Source: W0P28-013 sp051878315 (lineage in GTDB: Bacteria; Bacteroidota; Bacteroidia; Bacteroidales; Paludibacteraceae). Taken from it: DNA of 64,000 nt. The stretch covers positions 1 through 64,000 of the forward strand of contig JBJEJW010000067.1 of NCBI GenBank assembly GCA_051878315.1, in the 5' to 3' direction. The notes beneath the pieces are model-generated. The model searched no databases, had not been told where the DNA came from, and saw nothing but the letters and a program-made list of their open reading frames with translations. The first letter of the stretch is position 1, and each line of letters opens with the position of its first letter. The position numbers were made by a program, and so were the translations under genes. Positions 46,419 to 55,810 of this stretch are shown here, in pieces.

Positions 46419-46870
46419 AAGAACGAAAAGACGAACTCAGTTTGTTGGGGCGCAAAACGGAATATCGACAAGATTATGCGCCCGAAGTGCTCGAAACGTT
46501 TGACAACCGCCATCCCGACAACGATTATTGGGTGCGGTTCAACTGTCCTGAATTTACGAGCCTTTGCCCGATTACGGGGCAACCCGATTTTGCCGAAATC
46601 CGTATCAGTTACATTCCTGACGTGAAAATGGTGGAAAGCAAAAGCCTGAAACTCTATCTGTTCAGTTTCCGCAACCACGGCGATTTCCATGAGGATTGTG
46701 TCAACACCATTATGAAAGATTTGATTCGCCTAATGGATCCGAAATACATCGAAGTTACCGGTTTGTTTACTCCACGTGGCGGCATTTCCATCTATCCGTA
46801 CGCCAACTATGGCCGTCCCGGCACCAAATATGCCCAATTGGCCGAGCAACGTTTTGCCAATCACGAGTAA
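46415..46870 (+). CDS. queF: NADPH-dependent preQ0 reductase QueF
   Basis: 151 residues, the short monofunctional type. The catalytic Cys lies in FTSLCPITGQPDFAEI, and the nitrile-reductase signature VESKSLKLYLFSFRNHGDFHE is complete. It reduces preQ0 to preQ1 in the cytoplasm. preQ1 is the ligand expected for the leader aptamer, so the operon probably shuts itself down by product feedback. Confidence 0.95.
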   Translation: MKERKDELSLLGRKTEYRQDYAPEVLETFDNRHPDNDYWVRFNCPEFTSLCPITGQPDFAEIRISYIPDVKMVESKSLKLYLFSFRNHGDFHEDCVNTIMKDLIRLMDPKYIEVTGLFTPRGGISIYPYANYGRPGTKYAQLAEQRFANHE

Positions 46871-46899
46871 AGTGAAACTGCGGCAGCAATAAACAAATT

Positions 46900-47430
46900 T
46901 TAGCGAAAGAAACTGAAATGGACGTTGCCGTAGTGGCGGTGTTCCACAAAGTGCGGATGCGTGTCGAACGCATTTGTTTTGCCGTGTTCAAGTACGAAAA
47001 CTCCGCCGTCGCGTAGACGATTTTTAGCAAAAATACGGTCGGGTATTTCCGCAATATTGGGTAGTTGGTACGGCGGATCGGCAAAAATCAAGTCGTACAT
47101 TTCGTTGTTTATGTCGAGAAAGCGGAAAACGTCGCTACGGTACACACGCAGATTGTCGATTTTGAGTGCGGCAGTCGTTTTTTTGATGAATGCAATGTGA
47201 TTTTCGCTCATTTCGACACTGCTGACGTGGGCGCATCCACGCGATATACATTCGAAACTGATGCTGCCCGTGCCCGAAAAAAGGTCGAGCGCCGTGCAAC
47301 CGTCCCAGTCGAGGTAGTGATTCAGTACGTTGAACAAACTCTCTTTGGCGAAGTCTGTCGTCGGTCGTGCCGTGATATTGGTTGGTGGGTTGAAGTGCCG
47401 TCCTCTGAATTTTCCGCTGACGATGCGCAT
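46900..47430 (-). CDS. rsmD: 16S rRNA (guanine966-N2)-methyltransferase RsmD
   Basis: 176 residues. MRIVSGKFRGRHFNPP is the family start. The SAM-binding motif is LDLFSGTGSISFE, and the catalytic (D/N)PPY motif is present as FADPPYQLPN. It methylates G966 of 16S rRNA during small-subunit assembly. It converges with queF, with 29 bp between stops and no obvious hairpin. Confidence 0.94.
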   Translation of the reverse strand: MRIVSGKFRGRHFNPPTNITARPTTDFAKESLFNVLNHYLDWDGCTALDLFSGTGSISFECISRGCAHVSSVEMSENHIAFIKKTTAALKIDNLRVYRSDVFRFLDINNEMYDLIFADPPYQLPNIAEIPDRIFAKNRLRDGGVFVLEHGKTNAFDTHPHFVEHRHYGNVHFSFFR

Positions 47431-47455
47431 ATCGTTTTATTGGCGTTTGTTTATG

Positions 47456-47463
47456 CAAATGTA
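47456..47463 (-). promoter_or_regulatory. -7 element of rsmD
   Basis: Minus strand TACATTTG followed by CAT, a perfect TAnnTTTG, 25 bp before the rsmD ATG. No well-placed -33 is seen. Confidence 0.5.
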
Positions 47464-47515
47464 GCGCAAGCAAAATTGCCGGCGCCACATGTGTGTTTGT
47501 TTTGTTTGTAGGGAA

Positions 47516-48199
47516 TTATTCCCAGTTACCTGCGTTGTTGTTCGGCTCTGTTATCGATCCGACTTTGAGTCCTGCGTATTTGTTGAGTTTCGATTTCTCA
47601 TCTTTCAGATTGACCAATTCTTGGCGGTTGAGGTCGCTCAAATACATGTCGTATGGAGCGCGTGCCTCGAACAGCGGGATGGTAATGCCCGATGTCGCAT
47701 TGGTGTGTGTGGTTGCTTCCATTTCGAACTGTTGTCCTTGGGAGAATGGTACGACGACAATCTGATCGACTTGCTCAAGGGTGAGGTCGCCGGCAAAAAG
47801 ACTTTCGTAAACGCTCACGAATGTGGTGTCGCGACGGAAATTTTCGAGGCCGTTTTTAGCAATCTCTTTCTTGTTGCCCGATTTGATGATTTTCAGTGCT
47901 TTGGCTTCGGTCAGACCGTTTTGCAGTTGCTCGTCGGTGAGGGTTCCTTCTTTCAGCACGACGGGCATTTTGCCGTTTTTGATGAAATCGACGAGAGTGT
48001 CGCAACTTGCGGTGTAGCGCCCATATTGATTTTTGAACTCGATTTGGGCTTTGCGTATGTTGACCAAGTTGGCAATGATGGCTTTTTCGCGTATGCCGCG
48101 TTCTTCGTCGAAATGAATAGGCGTATAGATGCACATGATACAAAAATAGGCCAATACGCCGATAGCGATGACGAGTGAAATTCTGACTGCGTGTTTCAT
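47516..48199 (-). CDS. Membrane-anchored protein with pilin-like N-terminus, function unknown
   Basis: 227 residues from the ATG at 48199, preferred because the upstream extension passes through the promoter. One N-terminal membrane helix (ISLVIAIGVLAYFCIMCIYT) is followed by a helix NIRKAQIEFKNQYGRYTASC, which resembles the start of pseudopilin-like domains (xIRxAQxxYxxxxGxYxxxxxxL). The rest (about 100-227) has short strands and a C-terminal NxxxAGNWE end. I do not recognise a defined family. It is single, with its own promoter and beside rsmD. Confidence 0.7.
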   Translation of the reverse strand: MKHAVRISLVIAIGVLAYFCIMCIYTPIHFDEERGIREKAIIANLVNIRKAQIEFKNQYGRYTASCDTLVDFIKNGKMPVVLKEGTLTDEQLQNGLTEAKALKIIKSGNKKEIAKNGLENFRRDTTFVSVYESLFAGDLTLEQVDQIVVVPFSQGQQFEMEATTHTNATSGITIPLFEARAPYDMYLSDLNRQELVNLKDEKSKLNKYAGLKVGSITEPNNNAGNWE

Positions 48200-48250
48200 T
48201 GTTAGATTATTTTTTTTGAGTTTGATTTTGATTGCTATAAAATTGTGCTG

Positions 48251-48281
48251 CAAATGTATGAAAAAAAAATTGTTCGGCAAA
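48251..48281 (-). promoter_or_regulatory. Promoter of the pilin-like membrane protein gene
   Basis: Minus strand: TTTG at 48281-48278, 19 bp, TACATTTG at 48258-48251 followed by CAG. This is a full consensus match. Confidence 0.75.
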
Positions 48282-48291
48282 ATTATTTTGA

Positions 48292-48894
48292 TTATTTTAA
48301 TTCGCCGATGCCTTGTCTCACGATTTCGGGCTGTTCGCCGGTGCAATCGACAATGGTCGAAGCGGTATTGTTGCCCATGCCGCCATTGATGATGATGTCG
48401 GCTTGTTTGCCGTATTTTTCTTGTAGCAGTTCGGGGTCGGTTTCGTATTCGGTAATGTCGTTTTCGTCTTTAATGGACGTGGTAAGTATGGGGTTGCCGA
48501 GTTCTTGCACTAACGCACGTACGATGTTGTTGTCGGGTACGCGTATGCCGATGGTCTTTCGGTTTTTGAACAGGCGTGGCAGATTGTTGCTGCCGTTGAG
48601 TATGAATGTGAATGCTCCTGGCAGATTGCGTTTCAGCAGGCGGAAAGTGCTGTTGTCCACTTTGGCGTATTCGCTGATGTGGCTCAAGTCGTAGCAGATG
48701 ATGGATAGTTGTGCTTTGCGCATGTCGATGCCTTTGAGTTGGCAAATTTTTTCGATGGCGTGTTGTTGGCGAATGTCGCACCCGATGGCATAAACGGTGT
48801 CGGTAGGGTAGATGACAATGCCGCCGTTACGCAAAATTTCGGCCACATGTGCAATGACTTTCGGGTTGGGATTTTCGTTGTAGAGTCTGACCAT
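48292..48894 (-). CDS. L-threonylcarbamoyladenylate synthase (TsaC/Sua5/YciO family)
   Basis: 200 residues of the YrdC fold. The motifs are GGIVIYPTDTVYAIGCDI (about 24-41), KxR-like KGIDMRKAQLSI, and LPGAFTFIL with IGIRVPDNN. It makes threonylcarbamoyl-AMP for t6A modification of ANN-reading tRNAs. The KGIDxRK arrangement is closer to the YciO-like branch, so activity could differ. It lies 24 bp after panC, so the two are probably co-transcribed. Confidence 0.88.
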   Translation of the reverse strand: MVRLYNENPNPKVIAHVAEILRNGGIVIYPTDTVYAIGCDIRQQHAIEKICQLKGIDMRKAQLSIICYDLSHISEYAKVDNSTFRLLKRNLPGAFTFILNGSNNLPRLFKNRKTIGIRVPDNNIVRALVQELGNPILTTSIKDENDITEYETDPELLQEKYGKQADIIINGGMGNNTASTIVDCTGEQPEIVRQGIGELK

Positions 48895-48918
48895 GTCGAT
48901 AGTGTCCGTTGTTGGGTG

Positions 48919-49770
48919 TTATTTGTAGCGGATGTTGTCGATGAGGCGTATTTTGCCGCAATAGACGGTGATACAGCCCACGACGTAGTCGGCATCGTCC
49001 CAGCGTTCGATGGATTGCAACGTGTTGCCGTCCACAATGTCGAAATATTCGGTTTCGAGTCCCTCTTTGGCGTTGACGGCTGCCACTACGGCATCGTGCA
49101 GTTCGCCGACCGATGTTTCGAGCGCGAATTGCGTGCTTTCTTTCAGTACGGCCGAAATGTGCACAGCCGTTTGTCGTTGTTCGGGTGTGAGCAGGGCGTT
49201 GCGGCTGCTGAGTGCCAAACCGCTATCTTCGCGCACGATAGGGCAACCGACTATTTCGATGGGGAACTTCATTAAGTTTGTCATGCGTCGAATGATAGCC
49301 AGTTGCTGAAAATCTTTTTCGCCGAAATAGGCGCGGTCGGGTTGCACGAGGCGAAATAGTTTGCTGACGACTTGCACTACGCCGTTGAAGTGTCCCGGGC
49401 GGAATTTGCCTTCCATCACTTGGTCGAGCCCACCGAAATCGAATTCGAAACGGTTGGTCATTTCGTCGGCGTTGTACATCTCTTCGGGAGTGGGCGCAAA
49501 TACGCAAGCACAGCCGGCATTGGCCAGCAGAGCGGCATCGGCTTCGAGAGTGCGCGGGTAGTTGGCCAAGTCGTTTTTGTCGTTAAATTGCGTAGGGTTG
49601 ACAAAAACACTGACAATGCAGATGTCGTTTTCGGCAACAGCACGTCGCACCAAGGTCAAATGACCGTTGTGCAAAGCACCCATGGTCGGTACGAATCCGA
49701 TGGTCTTGTTCGCTGATTTACAATCAGATACGAATGCTGTTAATGCGCTTTTAGTGGTTATTGTTTGCAT
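48919..49770 (-). CDS. panC: Pantothenate synthetase PanC
   Basis: 283 residues from the ATG at 49770, where the family begins (MQTITTKSAL); a long in-frame upstream extension overlaps gdhA and is rejected. The HIGH-like motif is FVPTMGALHNGHLTLV, with SVFVNPTQFNDKNDLANYPR, then FGEKDFQQLAIIRRM and the KMSKS-like region ALSSRNALLTPEQR. It joins pantoate and beta-alanine using ATP. It is divergent from gdhA. Confidence 0.95.
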   Translation of the reverse strand: MQTITTKSALTAFVSDCKSANKTIGFVPTMGALHNGHLTLVRRAVAENDICIVSVFVNPTQFNDKNDLANYPRTLEADAALLANAGCACVFAPTPEEMYNADEMTNRFEFDFGGLDQVMEGKFRPGHFNGVVQVVSKLFRLVQPDRAYFGEKDFQQLAIIRRMTNLMKFPIEIVGCPIVREDSGLALSSRNALLTPEQRQTAVHISAVLKESTQFALETSVGELHDAVVAAVNAKEGLETEYFDIVDGNTLQSIERWDDADYVVGCITVYCGKIRLIDNIRYK

Positions 49771-49798
49771 AGGTTGAGTTTGTGTGAAAAAAATCGTG

Positions 49799-49806
49799 CA
49801 AAAATA
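49799..49806 (-). promoter_or_regulatory. -7 element of panC-tsaC
   Basis: Minus strand TATTTTTG followed by CAC, a perfect TAnnTTTG, 29 bp before the panC ATG. Confidence 0.55.
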
Positions 49807-49921
49807 GTAATAAAAATGTATATAATGAAACGAAATGGCGATTTTTGTCGGTTTTTGTGCGCGTTTTCGTGTTGGTTGAAAAAAAATAATGAAAAACGAT
49901 ACAACTTCACAACCTTTCTTG

Positions 49922-49929
49922 TATTTTTG
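49922..49929 (+). promoter_or_regulatory. -7 element of gdhA
   Basis: TATTTTTG followed by CAA, a perfect TAnnTTTG, 20 bp before the gdhA ATG. No clear -33 is seen. Confidence 0.55.
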
Positions 49930-49949
49930 CAAAAAAATACAAAAATAAT

Positions 49950-51287
49950 ATGACCACTCAAACTGTGATTGAAGATTTGCAGCGTCGTTTTCCGAATGAA
50001 CCGGAATACATTCAGGCGGTGCACGAGGTATTAGTGTCGATCGAAGAAGTATATAATCAACATCCTGAATTCGAAAAGGCGAATTTGATAGAACGCTTGT
50101 GTATTCCCGACAGAATAGTGTCGTTTCGCGTAAATTGGGTGGACGATAAAGGGCGTGTGCAAACCAATATGGGTTATCGTATTCAGCACAACAATGCCAT
50201 AGGCCCGTACAAAGGAGGAATGCGTTTTCATGCGTCGGTTTGCCCTTCGATATTGAAATTTTTGGCGTTTGAGCAGACATTCAAAAATGCACTGACCACT
50301 TTGCCTATGGGCGGAGCCAAAGGAGGTTCAGATTTCAGCCCGCGTGGCAAATCGAATGCCGAGATTATGCGTTTTTGCCAAGCTTTGATGTTGGAGTTGT
50401 GGCGTCATGTCGGCCCTGATACCGATGTGCCGGCCGGCGACATCGGTGTTGGCGGGCGCGAAGTGGCTTATATGTATGGTATGTACAAAAAGTTAGCGCG
50501 CGAAAATACAGGCACATTCACCGGCAAAGGCATTGAATTCGGAGGCTCGCTTATACGTCCCGAAGCCACAGGTTACGGCAATATCTATTTCCTGATGAAT
50601 ATGTTGCGTAGGCGTGGTATCACCGATTTGCAAGGACAAACTGTCTGCATCTCGGGGTCGGGCAATGTGGCTACTTATACGGCCGAGAAAGTATTGCAAC
50701 TTGGAGGCAAGGTTCTTACCATGTCCGATAGCGACGGCTATATTTACGACCCCGACGGCATCGATCGCGCGAAGTTGGATTATATCTTCGAACTGAAAAA
50801 TGTGTATCGTGGCCGCATCCGCGAATATGCCGAAAAATATGGTTGCAAATACGTAGCGGGCGGACGTCCGTGGCACGAGAAATGCACCATTGCGTTGCCG
50901 TCGGCTACACAGAACGAACTGAACGGTGACGATGCGCGTGCGTTGGTTGCCAATGGCGTGATAGCCGTGTCCGAGGGTGCCAATATGCCTTCGACTCCCG
51001 AGGCCGTGAAGGTGTTTCAGACAGCCGAAATCCTCTATGCTCCGGGTAAGGCTGCCAATGCCGGCGGGGTATCGGTGTCGGGTTTGGAAATGACACAAAA
51101 TGCGATGCATTTGAGTTGGAGTATGGACGAAGTAGATGCCAAATTGCGTGAGATTATGGGCAATATTCACGAGCAGTGCGTTAAATACGGTACTCGCCCC
51201 GATGGTTATGTGGACTATGTAAAAGGTGCCAATATAGCGGCTTTTATGAAGGTGGCTAAAGCCATGATGGCGCAAGGTGTGCTGTAA
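49950..51287 (+). CDS. gdhA: NADP-type glutamate dehydrogenase
   Basis: 445 residues, hexameric class I length. The substrate-binding and catalytic blocks are GPYKGGMRFHASVC, PMGGAKGGSDFSPRGKS (catalytic Lys) and DVPAGDIGVGGREV. The nucleotide-binding fold carries ISGSGNVATYTAEKV. It interconverts 2-oxoglutarate plus ammonia and glutamate, the main ammonia-assimilating route in gut Bacteroidales. NADP preference is inferred from the sequence class. It is a single gene, divergent from panC. Confidence 0.95.
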   Translation: MTTQTVIEDLQRRFPNEPEYIQAVHEVLVSIEEVYNQHPEFEKANLIERLCIPDRIVSFRVNWVDDKGRVQTNMGYRIQHNNAIGPYKGGMRFHASVCPSILKFLAFEQTFKNALTTLPMGGAKGGSDFSPRGKSNAEIMRFCQALMLELWRHVGPDTDVPAGDIGVGGREVAYMYGMYKKLARENTGTFTGKGIEFGGSLIRPEATGYGNIYFLMNMLRRRGITDLQGQTVCISGSGNVATYTAEKVLQLGGKVLTMSDSDGYIYDPDGIDRAKLDYIFELKNVYRGRIREYAEKYGCKYVAGGRPWHEKCTIALPSATQNELNGDDARALVANGVIAVSEGANMPSTPEAVKVFQTAEILYAPGKAANAGGVSVSGLEMTQNAMHLSWSMDEVDAKLREIMGNIHEQCVKYGTRPDGYVDYVKGANIAAFMKVAKAMMAQGVL

Positions 51288-51354
51288 AAAATATTTAACA
51301 ATACGTCGTTTTTCGGACCTTGCCATACTTTTATTTTGAGTGCGGCATTGTATG

Positions 51355-51389
51355 AAATAAAAACGAGTGGCATTGAATGTCGCTCGTTT
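51355..51389 (-). terminator. Terminator downstream of topA
   Basis: AAACGAG (51361-51367) pairs with CTCGTTT (51383-51389), with an inner CATT/AATG extension. On the minus strand it is followed by a T-rich run (TTTTTATTT). Confidence 0.75.
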
Positions 51390-51417
51390 GACGTTGTACA
51401 CCGTTATATAACCGGCG

Positions 51418-53763
51418 TTATTTTGCTTTTTTTGCGGTTGTTTTGCGTGCCGTGCGATAGGTGGTGCGCCCTTTCGATGCATTTTCGGGATCGGCAATAA
51501 TGGCTTTGCAGGCCTCTTCGGTGAGCGCGGCGGCATCGGTACCTTTGGGCAATTTGTAGTTTTTCTTATCGCTGAGCGTATGTATGTACGCACCGAATCG
51601 TCCGTTCAGCACTTGAATGTCGCCAAACGCATGAATCAGTTTGTTTTTGTCGGCTTCGCGTTTGGCAGCCATAATCTCGAGCGCACGTTCAAAGGTCAGA
51701 GTCAGCGGGTTGTCGGTTTTGGGAACGGAATAAAAAGCCTTGCCGTGTTTAATATACGGGCCGAAACGTCCGTCGGCTACGATTATGTCCTCATCCTCGA
51801 ATTTGCCGAGATTGCGTGGTAGTTTGAACAACTCCAGCGCCTCGTCGAGGGTGATGGAGAAGATGCTTTGACCCGGTTGCAAGTCGGCGAAACGTGGTTT
51901 TTCGTCGCTGTCGGACGAGCCTAATTGCGCTACTACTCCGAAACGGCTGATTTTGGCATATACAGGCTTCCCGGTTTTTGGGTCGTCGCCTAAATAATGC
52001 TCGCCGGGTTTGGTGCCTATGGCTTTGTCGGCAACGGTTACTTCGCGGTGAAACGGTTCGTAGAAATTACCGATATTCTTGTTCCATGCTATTTTCCCTG
52101 CTGCGACATCATCAAACTCTTCTTCGACGTTGGCCGTGAAGTTGTAATCCATAATGTCGGCGAAGTATTCGGTCAGGAAATCGTTGACGACGATACCTAT
52201 GTCCGTGGGCGACAATTTGCCTTTTTCGACCGATGTTTTTTCTTGTCGTGTTTCTTCGTGTACGCCATCGGCATCCAATGTCAGTACGCTGTAGTTGCGC
52301 GGGGTATTTGTTATTTCGCGTTTATCGACATATTCGCGTGCTAAAATGGTCGATATGGTAGGTGCGTATGTCGAAGGACGTCCGATGCCGAGTTCTTCCA
52401 ACTTGCGTACGAGCGATGCTTCGGTATAGCGTGGCGGTTTTTGTGCGAAACGTTCTTGTGCCGTAACAGTTTTCAATGTCAGCGTTTGCTGTGTCATCGA
52501 TGGCAACAAGGTTGCTTGCTCTTGTTCCGATTCGTCGTCCTGCGATTCGATGTAAACGCGCAAGAATCCGTCGAATGTGAGCACTTCGCCGGTAGCGACA
52601 AACAATTCGTTGCTACCATCGATAACGATATTGACCGTAGTGCGTTCTACTTCGGCATCGGCCATTTGCGATGCGATGGTGCGTTTCCAAATCAGTTCGT
52701 AGAGACGTTGTTCCTGTGCCGTGCCCGTTATGGTGCGGTTGCTGATATAGGTTGGACGAATGGCTTCGTGCGCCTCTTGTGCGCCTTTCGATTTGGTGTG
52801 ATAATGGCGTACTTTGACGTAATTTTCACCGATATTTGTAGCCACTTCCTGTTTAATGGTGTTTATTGCTAATGCGCTGAGGTTCAACGAGTCGGTACGC
52901 ATATAAGTGATTTTACCCGATTCGTACAATTTTTGTGCGATGCGCATGGTTTGCGAAACCGAAAAGCCGAGTTTGCGCGAAGCCTCTTGTTGCAATGTCG
53001 AAGTGGTGAATGGTGCGGCCGGCATCTTTTTTGCCGGATGTTTCTCGACGCTGTCGATACGAAATTGCGCCGTTCGACACATTTCAAGAAATTGGCGGGC
53101 TTCGTCTTTCGTTGCAAAGCGGCGTTTCAGTTCGGCTTGCAGTTCACAGGGTTGTCCTTGTGCGTCGCGGCCGGCAAATATGGCTGTAACCCGAAATGCG
53201 GGTGCCGCCTGAAAATTTTGTATTTCGCGTTCGCGCTCTACCACTAGTCGTACCGTAACCGACTGCACACGTCCGGCCGAGAGCCCCGGTTTGATTTTTT
53301 TCCATAACACAGGCGATAGTTCGTAACCCACAATACGGTCGAGCACGCGACGCGCTTGTTGTGCATTGACAAGATTCAAATCGATGTCGCGCGGATGTTC
53401 GATGGCTGCCAATATGGCCGGTTTTGTTATTTCGTGGAACGCTATGCGTCGCGTTTTAGCTTTATCTAACTGCAACTCGTTTTGCAGATGCCACGCGATG
53501 GCTTCTCCTTCGCGGTCTTCATCGGAAGCGAGCCATACCATTTCGGCATTTTTGGAGGCTTTTTTCAGTTCCGATACCAATTTTTTCTTGTCTTCGGACA
53601 CCACATAGGTCGGCTTAAAGTCGTTCGTAATGTCGATGCTCAGACTTTTGTCGGGTAGGTCGCACACATGTCCCATGCTCGACATGACTTTGTAATCGGC
53701 ACCTAAAACTTTTTCAATTGTTTTGGCTTTCGCCGGCGATTCCACAATAACGAGATTTTTCAT
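51418..53763 (-). CDS. topA: DNA topoisomerase I (type IA)
   Basis: 781 residues from the ATG at 53763 (MKNLVIVESPAKAKTIEKVL). The Toprim acidic cluster is in ASDEDREGEAIAWHL, and the active-site Tyr is in KITYMRTDSLNLS. The C-terminus lacks Cys-rich zinc ribbons and instead has repeated FGPYIKHGKAFYSVPK / FGAYIHTLSDKKNYKLP modules and a Lys/Ala-rich tail, the usual Bacteroidota form. It relaxes negative supercoils. It has its own consensus promoter. Confidence 0.96.
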   Translation of the reverse strand: MKNLVIVESPAKAKTIEKVLGADYKVMSSMGHVCDLPDKSLSIDITNDFKPTYVVSEDKKKLVSELKKASKNAEMVWLASDEDREGEAIAWHLQNELQLDKAKTRRIAFHEITKPAILAAIEHPRDIDLNLVNAQQARRVLDRIVGYELSPVLWKKIKPGLSAGRVQSVTVRLVVEREREIQNFQAAPAFRVTAIFAGRDAQGQPCELQAELKRRFATKDEARQFLEMCRTAQFRIDSVEKHPAKKMPAAPFTTSTLQQEASRKLGFSVSQTMRIAQKLYESGKITYMRTDSLNLSALAINTIKQEVATNIGENYVKVRHYHTKSKGAQEAHEAIRPTYISNRTITGTAQEQRLYELIWKRTIASQMADAEVERTTVNIVIDGSNELFVATGEVLTFDGFLRVYIESQDDESEQEQATLLPSMTQQTLTLKTVTAQERFAQKPPRYTEASLVRKLEELGIGRPSTYAPTISTILAREYVDKREITNTPRNYSVLTLDADGVHEETRQEKTSVEKGKLSPTDIGIVVNDFLTEYFADIMDYNFTANVEEEFDDVAAGKIAWNKNIGNFYEPFHREVTVADKAIGTKPGEHYLGDDPKTGKPVYAKISRFGVVAQLGSSDSDEKPRFADLQPGQSIFSITLDEALELFKLPRNLGKFEDEDIIVADGRFGPYIKHGKAFYSVPKTDNPLTLTFERALEIMAAKREADKNKLIHAFGDIQVLNGRFGAYIHTLSDKKNYKLPKGTDAAALTEEACKAIIADPENASKGRTTYRTARKTTAKKAK

Positions 53764-53790
53764 ACAGCGAGTTTCTATTTTTTGCGGGTG

Positions 53791-53823
53791 CAAAGGTAAC
53801 AACATTTTTCAGGTTCACCCAAA
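53791..53823 (-). promoter_or_regulatory. Promoter of topA
   Basis: Minus strand: TTTG at 53823-53820, 21 bp, TACCTTTG at 53798-53791 followed by CAC. Confidence 0.75.
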
Positions 53824-53843
53824 ATTTTTGCGATATTTTTTTG

Positions 53844-53862
53844 AACACCCTATTAGGGTGTT
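53844..53862. other. Perfect inverted repeat between clcA and topA
   Basis: AACACCC (53844-53850) and GGGTGTT (53856-53862) with a 5-nt loop. It has no adjacent T run on either strand, so it is at best a weak terminator for the ClC gene. It also lies just upstream of the topA promoter. Confidence 0.4.
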
Positions 53863-53876
53863 GCCGTCAAGCGCAT

Positions 53877-55664
53877 TTATTCGTCGGAAAAATGTACCAA
53901 AACGTTTCGATACGAATTAAAAATTTTCGATTTCGATACGAATCCGACATATCGTCCTTCGTCGTCAACGACGGGTAAATTCCATGCGCCGGTATCTTCG
54001 AACACGTCCATCACTTTTTCCATCGGCATATTTACATTGACGCGCGCCGGTACGGCAATCATCAGTTTACGCACACTGAACCGTTCGTACAAATCGGGAC
54101 GGAACATGATGTTGCGCACCTCGTCGAGCGGCATGATACCTACCAAAACTCCGGTCTTTTTGTTCACTACAGGAAATACATTGCGATTGGAATGCGAAAT
54201 CACTTTGACCAACTCGCCAAGTTTCATTTCGGGATAAACCACTTCCATATCGGTTTCGAGAAAATTTTGCATCTCCAACATCGACAGCACGGCGCGGTCT
54301 TTGTGGTGTGTCATTAGTTCGCCTTTCTGCGCCAAACGCATGGCGTACAGACTGTGCGGCTCGAATAATATGATGGTCAGGTACGATACTACTGATGTGA
54401 TAATCAACGGGATAAGTAAATCGTAACTATTGGTAAGTTCGGCTATGAGAAACGTGCCTGTGAGTGGCGCGTGCATCACTCCCGACATCAGTCCGGCCAT
54501 ACCGACAAAGGCGTAATTCTGGCTTGGGATGTCGAACCCGAACATATTCAGCGATGTTGCCATCACAAAACCGGTGAGGCTGCCCACAAACAGACTCGGC
54601 GCAAAAATACCGCCTGTGCCACCGGCACCGTTGGTGGCCGCCGATGCAAAAATTTTGAAAAATACAATTAACCCGAGATAAACGACCACAGCCCACATTT
54701 CGGTGCGATAGTCGTACAGCAAACTATTGTTGAAGGTACCCGAAGCGTCGCCCGTAAGCAACTCGGCGATGGTGTCGTAGCCTTCGCCATACAGTGGCGG
54801 GAACAGAAAAATAAGTAACCCCAACATGGCGCCACCAACCACAATTTTTTGATAGGGCGATTTGATGTGTTTGAACAAACGCTCGAGCCGATTCATGCCG
54901 CGTGTGAAATAGAGAGATACCAAACCGCACACAATGCCCAACAAAATAACCAACGGGATACGCTCGAACGCAAACGGCGCTAACGCGTCGAAATGAAACA
55001 ACGTTTCTTTACCTAAAAACAGATAGGAAAACATAGTCGCCGTTGCGGCCGAAATAAGCAAAGGTGCAATCGATGTCATGGTCATGTCGAGCATCAGCAC
55101 CTCCAATGTGAATGCCACGCCGGCAATCGGCGCGTTGAAAATGCCGCCAATGGCACCGGCTGCACCGCAACCGACCAACAACATTAACGTTTTTTGGTCT
55201 AAATGGAACGCACGTCCCAGATTTGAGCCGATGGCCGAACCGGTCAGTACGATAGGCGCCTCGGCACCCACCGAACCGCCAAAGCCGATAGTAATGGCGC
55301 TCGCCACTACCGACGACCACATATTATGCACCTTGATGATGGCTTTACGTTGCGATATGGCATACAAAATTTTGGTAACACCGTGGCTGATGTCATCTTT
55401 CACCACATAGCGCACAAAAAGACTGGCCAACGTGATGCCGAGCGCAGGCAACGCCAAATACCAATAATTGAGTTCTTCGACAGGAAACAGCGACGTGATG
55501 CCGCGTTGAATCAGCGCAATAATGCTTTTGAGGACAAACGCCGCCACTGCCGCGCACATCCCGACTCCAAAGCTCAATATCAGCACAAAATAGGATTCTT
55601 TGATGTGCTTTTCGCGCCACGTCAACATCGACATATACCATTCACGCCAATCGATTTTTTTCAT
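53877..55664 (-). CDS. ClC-family chloride channel/transporter with C-terminal CBS domains
   Basis: 595 residues from the ATG at 55664; an in-frame ATG at 55694 overlaps the promoter and is rejected. The ClC selectivity blocks are visible: GFGGSVGAEAPIVLTGSAIG (the Glu in GAEAP is the gating residue), GGIFNAPIAGVAFTLEV and GTGGIFAPSLFVGS. About ten membrane helices are followed by two CBS domains (about 445-590) that usually sense adenine nucleotides. Whether it is a Cl-/H+ exchanger or a channel cannot be settled; the gating Glu favours an exchanger. Confidence 0.92.
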   Translation of the reverse strand: MKKIDWREWYMSMLTWREKHIKESYFVLILSFGVGMCAAVAAFVLKSIIALIQRGITSLFPVEELNYWYLALPALGITLASLFVRYVVKDDISHGVTKILYAISQRKAIIKVHNMWSSVVASAITIGFGGSVGAEAPIVLTGSAIGSNLGRAFHLDQKTLMLLVGCGAAGAIGGIFNAPIAGVAFTLEVLMLDMTMTSIAPLLISAATATMFSYLFLGKETLFHFDALAPFAFERIPLVILLGIVCGLVSLYFTRGMNRLERLFKHIKSPYQKIVVGGAMLGLLIFLFPPLYGEGYDTIAELLTGDASGTFNNSLLYDYRTEMWAVVVYLGLIVFFKIFASAATNGAGGTGGIFAPSLFVGSLTGFVMATSLNMFGFDIPSQNYAFVGMAGLMSGVMHAPLTGTFLIAELTNSYDLLIPLIITSVVSYLTIILFEPHSLYAMRLAQKGELMTHHKDRAVLSMLEMQNFLETDMEVVYPEMKLGELVKVISHSNRNVFPVVNKKTGVLVGIMPLDEVRNIMFRPDLYERFSVRKLMIAVPARVNVNMPMEKVMDVFEDTGAWNLPVVDDEGRYVGFVSKSKIFNSYRNVLVHFSDE

Positions 55665-55691
55665 CGTGTCCACATGTTTTTTTATCGCCCG

Positions 55692-55699
55692 CAAAGATA
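55692..55699 (-). promoter_or_regulatory. -7 element of the ClC gene
   Basis: Minus strand TATCTTTG followed by CGG, a perfect TAnnTTTG, 28 bp before the chosen ATG. The -33 is not clear. Confidence 0.55.
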
Positions 55700-55810
55700 T
55701 AAAAAAAACGGCATTCCGTCATCAGAATAGCATTTTTTGTCGGTTAACACTTTATAATTATGTCCCTATTTTGCGCGCGGAATACTAAGCCGGCCTGCTT
55801 GTTGGTACAC

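Noticed and set aside
49771..50280. N-terminal extension of panC into gdhA
   Set aside because: The extension is antisense to gdhA and crosses the panC promoter; the family start is the ATG at 49770.
50493..51593. 366-codon minus ORF opposite gdhA
   Set aside because: It lies antisense to a highly conserved gene and shows no recognisable motif.
53844..53862. AACACCC/GGGTGTT inverted repeat as a terminator of the ClC gene
   Set aside because: No T run follows on either strand; kept only as an inverted repeat.
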